Assembly: GCA_963777775.1 (NCBI GenBank)
Contig: CAVZRL010000009.1
Location: forward strand, 1,488,001-1,552,000
Origin: WHSW01 sp963777775
Lineage (GTDB): Bacteria; Actinomycetota; Thermoleophilia; Solirubrobacterales; 70-9
Length of the DNA stretch: 64,000 nucleotides
Direction: 5' to 3'
The position numbers were made by a program, and so were the translations under genes. The notes under the pieces are model-generated. The model saw only the letters and a list, made by a program, of their open reading frames with translations. It did not search any database and had not been told where the DNA came from. Below, one piece after another: positions 59,368-64,000 of this stretch; position 1 is the stretch's first letter, and the number at the start of each line of letters is the position of its first letter.

Positions 59368-60458
59368 CCGGGCGCCGGGTCGACCCGGCGCGACTCGCCG
59401 CGGTGCGCGGCGCCGCGCAGCTCCTCGGCCGTCCGAGCAGCGCCACGCACCCGGCCGACGTCGCGCGCACGGCCGGTCCCGTGCAGGCGCAGGAGCCGCG
59501 GGCGGCACGACTCGCGTTTCGCGCCCGTAGCCGGAGCCTTACCGCCGCCGATGTCGATCGTGCCCGCACCGAGGAGCGGTCCTTGCTGCGGGCCTGGGTC
59601 ATGCGCAAGACCGTGCACCTGATCGCGACCGAGGATGTGGGCTGGCTGCTGCCCCTGTTCGCTGACCCGATCGTGCGCTGGTCGCGAAAGCGACTGGCCG
59701 ACTTCGGCCTCGACCGGTCGACCCAGGATCGCGCGCTCGCGCTCCTGCACCGCGAGATCGACTCCCACGGACCGCTGACCCGGCCCGAGCTCGCCGAGCG
59801 TCTCGCCGCCGCCGGGTTCGACGCCGCCCAGGAGATCAAGGTCCACCTCTGGCTGCTGGCCACCCTCGACGGCGAGCTCTGCCTCGGCCCCGACCGTGGT
59901 GGCCAGACCTGTTTGGTCCGCAGCGCCGACTGGATCGGCGAGCAGCGCCGGCGACCCCGGGACGAGTCACTGGCCGAGCTCGCCCGCCGCTACATCCGCG
60001 CCTACGGGCCGGCCGGCGACCGCGACTTCGCCCGTTGGGCGGGGCTCGGGCTGCGCGACTGCCGGCTCGGGCTCGAGCGGATCGCCGGCGAGCTGAGCGA
60101 GGCCAAGGTGGGCGGCGAAACCCTGCTGGTCGCGCGCGGGCGCGGTCACCGCCGCACCTCCGCCCCGACCGTCCGCCTACTCGGCGCCTTCGACAACTAC
60201 AACCTCGGCTACGTCAGCCGCGGGTTTGCCGTCGCGCCACGAGACGAGCGGCGAATCGTTCCCGGCGGCGGCGTGGTCCGGCCGACGATCACGCTCGACG
60301 GCCGCTTCGTCGGCACCTGGTCGTCGAAGCGGAGCGGCAAGCGCCTCGCTGTGGAGCTCGAGCCGTTCGCCGGACTGAGCGCCGGGGTCGAGCGGGCGCT
60401 CAGTGCCGAGGTCGAGGACCTGGGCAGGTTCGAGGGCCTCAGCGCGACGCTGGCGTAG
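59364..60458 (+). CDS. AlkZ/YcaQ-type winged-helix DNA glycosylase-like protein
   Basis: 364 residues of the HTH_42 winged-helix family, which includes the DNA interstrand-crosslink glycosylases AlkZ and YcaQ. The Q-x-Q catalytic-type motif is seen as Q41-A-Q43 in G-P-V-Q-A-Q-E-P-R-A-A-R. It continues with R-T-E-E-R-S-L-L-R-A-W-V-M-R-K-T-V-H, and the C-terminal L-L-G-A-F-D-N-Y-N-L-G-Y. Most members are uncharacterised; the conserved Gln pair argues for base-excision chemistry but this is inference. The 3' end overlaps the convergent fusion gene by 20 bases. Confidence 0.82.
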   Translation: MTGRRVDPARLAAVRGAAQLLGRPSSATHPADVARTAGPVQAQEPRAARLAFRARSRSLTAADVDRARTEERSLLRAWVMRKTVHLIATEDVGWLLPLFADPIVRWSRKRLADFGLDRSTQDRALALLHREIDSHGPLTRPELAERLAAAGFDAAQEIKVHLWLLATLDGELCLGPDRGGQTCLVRSADWIGEQRRRPRDESLAELARRYIRAYGPAGDRDFARWAGLGLRDCRLGLERIAGELSEAKVGGETLLVARGRGHRRTSAPTVRLLGAFDNYNLGYVSRGFAVAPRDERRIVPGGGVVRPTITLDGRFVGTWSSKRSGKRLAVELEPFAGLSAGVERALSAEVEDLGRFEGLSATLA

Positions 60459-63078
60459 CGCCGCGGAGGCCCGTCACGGGCGAGGACTGGCGAATCGCCG
60501 AGGTGAGCTGCTCGGCGGAAGCCTGATAGCCCAGCCCGACCAGCGCCTCCAATGTCTCGTTCGCCATCGGCGTGCGTGCTCGATCGAGGATCGCGTAGCG
60601 ACTGGTGCGCAGGTCGGTTTCGACGCCGCAGGCGACCGCCGCTTCGATCAACCCCATACGCAGGGCGCGCTCGTCGACATCATCGGCGTAGGAGCCGTCC
60701 GCTTCGGGCAGCGCGCCGACCGCGCGCAGGATCCGAATCGCGGCCTCGTAGCCGGTCGGCTCGGCGTCCATCGCGGCCGCCCCTCCGCCGCGGTCGGCGT
60801 GGCCAATCTCCGCCAGCACCAGTTCTCGGTATCGCTCCGCGGCGCGTTGCGCGGCCGGCCCGTCGATCCGGCTCAGGTCGGGCTGCCCCGACGACCAGGC
60901 AGAGATCCGCTTGCGATGCAGATCGAACGTCACGTAGCGGTCACCGGGCCAGGTTCCGGCCTCGCCGGCGAAGAGCGCCGCGGTCAGGCAGGCGTTTCGC
61001 AGCGCCTCCGCCCGATCTGCGCCGGACAGGTTGGGCAGGCCGGAGACGGCCATGCCGAGGCGCGCGACCGTCAGGTGCTCGCGCGCGTGCTCGAGGCTCA
61101 ACCGCAGGGTCACCGAGCCGGAGTGGTGCCGCCAGGACGCCAGCGGCTCGGCAACCCTGATCGCGCGACCGCTGGCCCCGATCCCAAGCCAGAGGACCAG
61201 GTCCCCCATCCAGCGCAGGGTTGGGTCCCAGCCGCCCGCCGACTCCACCGCCCACCGTCTCGCCAGGCCGCCCGGACCGATCACGGTGTCGTGTAGGCGC
61301 AGAGCCTCGAGCGGCGAGTAGGGAATCGGCAGCACGGTGTCCTCGATCCCGCCCGTTTCGTTGATCACGTGATAGGCGGGGTAGGCGACCGCGGCGCTCG
61401 GGTCCTCGACCAGCTCCGAGGTCAGCCTCGAGACGAGCCCGGGGGCGACCACGTCATCGTCGGACAGGTAGCCGAGGATCTCTCCCCGAGCCAGCTCGTT
61501 GCCGTGGTTGATCGCCCGCGCCTGGCCCGCGTTGTCCTGGCGGAGATGCCGAAACCGCTCGCTCGGATGGCGGCGCGCGAGCTCGGCCAGCAGCTCCGGC
61601 GTGGCATCGGTTGAGCCGTCGTCGACCACGAGGACCTCGAGGTTTGGGTGATCCTGTTGCAGCAGGCTGTCGATCGCTCTGCCGAGCCACTCCGCACGGT
61701 TGTGGGTCGGGATCACGATCGTCACTGGCACGGCCTCCGCGTCGCGGCGGCGCGTGGGCGGAGCTGTGTCGGGCGTCCGGCTCTTCGCCCGGTCGCGGTC
61801 GCGGAACTTGTGGGCCCAACTGCGCACGGGTCGCTCGAGGAACCTCGCGGAAAGGTAGGCGTAGCCAAGCGATACCGGGTAGACGATCGCCGCCCACACG
61901 ACCGCCGCGCCGGCGGACCCCGTCGGCAGCGACAGCTCCCTGACCGCGAACCAGATCACAGCGAAGTGGATCAGATAAACGCCGTAGCTGATGTCGGCCA
62001 CCGCGCGCACGGGAGCGTTGGTCAGCGGACGCTGGATCCGTCTCGGAGCGAGGGCGAAGGCGATCATCGCCGCCGCCATCGCGAGTGGGTAGATGATCGA
62101 GAGGACCAGCGGCTGTCGGGCGAACAGCCCGGCGAACGGGTTCACGTCGGTCACCGCCTCCTGCCCGGAGGCGTAGAAGACCGCCGCGAGGACCGGTAGC
62201 AGGGCCACCAGCGTCCAGCCGGCCTGGCGGCTGAGCCGCTCGGCGTCGACCCGGTCGGAGAGCATCACGAACAACCACGCACATGTCATGCCGGCAGCCA
62301 GTGCGAGGCCCCAGGTTGGTAGTTGGCTCGCGTAGTAGGCGCCGACTCGCGCCTCGGTTGCCGGATCGAGGGCGACGCCAACCAGATCGGCGATCGCGCC
62401 GATGTTGACGGCGATCGCGTACCAGGCAGCGAGGATCACTGCCGCGAGCCCGAGGCCGATGAACGGGCGCCGGAAGTACGCGGCGGCGACCAGGGGCAGC
62501 ACGACATAGAAGCCGACCTCGACCGAGAGAGTCCAGACGGGCGGAACCACCCCAAGCCCGAGTTGAAAGTCCCCACTCGCGACGCCCTCGGTCACCACAG
62601 GCCCGTCGAGCATCAGCGCCGGCGTCTGCACGAGCCCGAAGTGAGCTGCGACCTCGCCGATCCCCGGATAGTCCGCGCCACCGGGGATCGGAGAGAAGAT
62701 CGCCAGGAGCAGTAGTCCGACGATCAGAGTCACGTAATAGGCCGGCACGAGCCGCGCTGCCCGGCGGATCGCGAACACCCTTACCGAACCGAGGTCGCCG
62801 CCCCGTGCGGCTGCCGGCAGGAACATGACGAAGCCACTGACGATGAACAGCATCGTCAGCGATCCGCCTGGCAGGATGCCCCAGAGCGCGATACCGAGTG
62901 GCGAGTCGCTGTCTGCAGTCAGGGCTCCGCAGACCTGGAGGATGTGAAACAGGACGACGCCGCCGATCGCAAGCGCGCGGAAGCCGTCGAATGCCGCGAC
63001 GACCGGGATCCCGCTCGCCGCGCGCCAGGACTTGCCAGGGTCCTCCGCGACGCCCGTGCTGCGGTCGTCCACGGCCAC
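60439..63078 (-). CDS. Acyltransferase-3 / family 2 glycosyltransferase fusion protein
   Basis: 879 residues. Residues about 28-420 are an acyltransferase family 3 (OafA-like) membrane domain of about ten helices, with F-D-G-F-R-A-L-A and the conserved L-F-H at residues 43-45. After a short charged linker, residues about 452-680 are a GT-A family 2 glycosyltransferase: V-T-I-V-I-P-T-H-N-R-A, V-V-D-D-G-S-T and the metal motif S-D-D-D. A C-terminal region of about 200 residues follows. A single protein would O-acylate and glycosylate a surface glycan. GTG 63078 start, with a GTG two codons on as alternative. Downstream of the epimerase gene by 13 bases. Confidence 0.87.
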   Translation of the reverse strand: MAVDDRSTGVAEDPGKSWRAASGIPVVAAFDGFRALAIGGVVLFHILQVCGALTADSDSPLGIALWGILPGGSLTMLFIVSGFVMFLPAAARGGDLGSVRVFAIRRAARLVPAYYVTLIVGLLLLAIFSPIPGGADYPGIGEVAAHFGLVQTPALMLDGPVVTEGVASGDFQLGLGVVPPVWTLSVEVGFYVVLPLVAAAYFRRPFIGLGLAAVILAAWYAIAVNIGAIADLVGVALDPATEARVGAYYASQLPTWGLALAAGMTCAWLFVMLSDRVDAERLSRQAGWTLVALLPVLAAVFYASGQEAVTDVNPFAGLFARQPLVLSIIYPLAMAAAMIAFALAPRRIQRPLTNAPVRAVADISYGVYLIHFAVIWFAVRELSLPTGSAGAAVVWAAIVYPVSLGYAYLSARFLERPVRSWAHKFRDRDRAKSRTPDTAPPTRRRDAEAVPVTIVIPTHNRAEWLGRAIDSLLQQDHPNLEVLVVDDGSTDATPELLAELARRHPSERFRHLRQDNAGQARAINHGNELARGEILGYLSDDDVVAPGLVSRLTSELVEDPSAAVAYPAYHVINETGGIEDTVLPIPYSPLEALRLHDTVIGPGGLARRWAVESAGGWDPTLRWMGDLVLWLGIGASGRAIRVAEPLASWRHHSGSVTLRLSLEHAREHLTVARLGMAVSGLPNLSGADRAEALRNACLTAALFAGEAGTWPGDRYVTFDLHRKRISAWSSGQPDLSRIDGPAAQRAAERYRELVLAEIGHADRGGGAAAMDAEPTGYEAAIRILRAVGALPEADGSYADDVDERALRMGLIEAAVACGVETDLRTSRYAILDRARTPMANETLEALVGLGYQASAEQLTSAIRQSSPVTGLRGATPASR

Positions 63079-63091
63079 GGGGCCGGGTGGC

Positions 63092-64000
63092 TCAGCCCCT
63101 GATCTGGTCGGCTTGCTCGGTGGGATTGCCGACCCCCATGCCCTCGGCGCGCAGCCAGTCGATGTAGCGCGGCACGCCGTCCTCCAGCAGGGTCGAGGGA
63201 TCGTGGTCGAGGTCGGCGGCCGCCTTGCTGATGTCCGGGCGCTTGCTCTTCACGTTGTGGAGATCCTCGGGCATGTACGTGACCAGGCCGGGATCGGCGC
63301 CGGTGTGCTCGAGCACCAGATCGCTGAGCTCGCGCACGGATCGGAAGTCGGTGCCGCCGATGTTGTAGACCTCGCCGGCGACGAACCGGTCGCGCGACCC
63401 GGGCGAGCGTCGGGATGAAGTCGTCGACGTACATGAATACCCGCGAGTAGCCGTCGTAGACGGTCCACGGCAGGCCGATGAGTGCGTGGCTGCAGAACAG
63501 CGCCACGACGCTGCGATACGGGTGGTAGGTCTCGCCGGGCCCGTAGGCGTTGAAGAACCGACAGCGCACGCACTCGAGCCCGTCCTTCTCGGAGTTGATG
63601 ATCTGGAGCTCGTTCGCCCACTTGCTGATCGCGTAGTCGTTCGCGGGACGCAGCGGGAGCTGGTCGTGGTCCTCGACCAGCGGATCGTGGTCGAGCTCGC
63701 CGTAGATCTCGCTCGAGGACGCGAAGACGAGCTTGGTGCTGCGCTCCATGCAGAGGTCGATCACGTTCCGGGTCCCGAGCATGTTCGTGGTCCAGTTCTG
63801 CTCGTACCACTCGTTTCCGTTGATCCGGCCGAACTCCGCCGCGAGGTGATAGACGAGGTCTGAGGCTCGAACTCGTCGAAGACCGCTGCATCTGCCGGTG
63901 CTCCCGCACGTCCGCGCGGGTCGTCGTCAGCGTCGAGCTGTGGTCGGTGTCGGCACCACGGATCTCGTGCCCGTTGGAGCGCAGTTGCGCGACCAGCGGT
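63092..64000 (-). pseudogene. NAD-dependent sugar-nucleotide epimerase/dehydratase, frameshifted, N-terminus outside window
   Basis: The reading frames join to an extended SDR-type epimerase: L-R-S-N-G-H-E-I-R-G-A-D near the window edge, D-L-V-Y-H-L-A-A-E-F-G-R-I-N-G-N-E-W-Y, F-A-S-S-S-E-I-Y-G-E-L, the active-site Y-A-I-S-K (Tyr, Lys), R-F-F-N-A-Y-G-P-G and G-E-V-Y-N-I-G-G. Three frame changes are needed, near 63883, 63855 and 63400, to keep this sequence in order. Stop at 63092. It is likely to act in surface polysaccharide synthesis together with the downstream acyltransferase/glycosyltransferase. As written it would not make a full protein. Confidence 0.75.

Overview
The window is high-GC bacterial chromosome with dense, mostly intact genes and no insertion sequence, integrase, phage gene or CRISPR array that I can see. 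The signs point to an actinobacterium: LexA with the CGAAC-N4-GTTCG type of SOS box, GTP-type PEP carboxykinase, an Rv2578c-type radical SAM protein, many GTG and TTG starts, and a c-di-AMP riboswitch ahead of a cell-wall protein. A Thermoleophilia/Solirubrobacterales-like lineage is my inference; no ribosomal RNA gene is present to test it.

Layout. 1-6.6 kb: the start of a cytochrome P450, a LuxR regulator broken by five frameshifts, a FAD oxidoreductase, a PEP-mutase/isocitrate-lyase-family enzyme, an SRPBCC protein and a decayed SnoaL-like gene. 6.7-24 kb: the main catabolic island. A minus-strand operon runs APC transporter - GMC oxidoreductase - aldehyde dehydrogenase - dimethylglycine-dehydrogenase-like FAD/GcvT enzyme - EtfB - EtfA - EtfD. 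It looks like uptake and oxidation of a choline/betaine-type N-methyl compound, with electrons passed through ETF and a membrane Fe-S protein to quinone. Next to it are a CBS/cNMP regulator, a GcvT-like aminomethyltransferase, a methylene-THF-reductase-like protein, the internally deleted remnant of a second dimethylglycine-dehydrogenase-like gene, a GntR/FCD regulator and an unrecognised protein. Three near-identical palindromes (TGATATATCA type) sit at three promoters of this island.

24-28.5 kb: tRNA-Leu(GAG), lexA with its SOS box, a zinc-ribbon peptide, RNase P RNA, a membrane methyltransferase with an SDR, and a c-di-AMP riboswitch ahead of a peptidoglycan-binding/RlpA-like protein. 28.7-43.5 kb: glutamine synthetase, a DUF1800/DUF1501/cupredoxin operon, a DUF255 thioredoxin-domain protein, GST, a class III aminotransferase, a MarR regulator divergent from a ring-cleaving dioxygenase and an esterase (like Bacillus MhqR-MhqO-MhqD), an HtrA-like protease, and a radical SAM gene whose start codon touches a perfect SOS box.

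43.5-58.6 kb: central carbon and acyl-CoA metabolism, with acetyl-CoA synthetase, two MFS transporters, an acyl-CoA synthetase, a SucCD-like pair with a ferredoxin, PEP carboxykinase, a thioesterase, a malyl-CoA-lyase-type enzyme, acyl-CoA dehydrogenase and SDR. 58.6-64 kb: tandem paralogues of unknown function, an AlkZ-like winged-helix protein, a fused acyltransferase-3/GT2 protein and a frameshifted sugar-nucleotide epimerase running off the end.

Indels cluster in a few genes (luxR, etfA, epimerase) while neighbours are clean. Decay and local sequencing error cannot be separated from this sequence alone.
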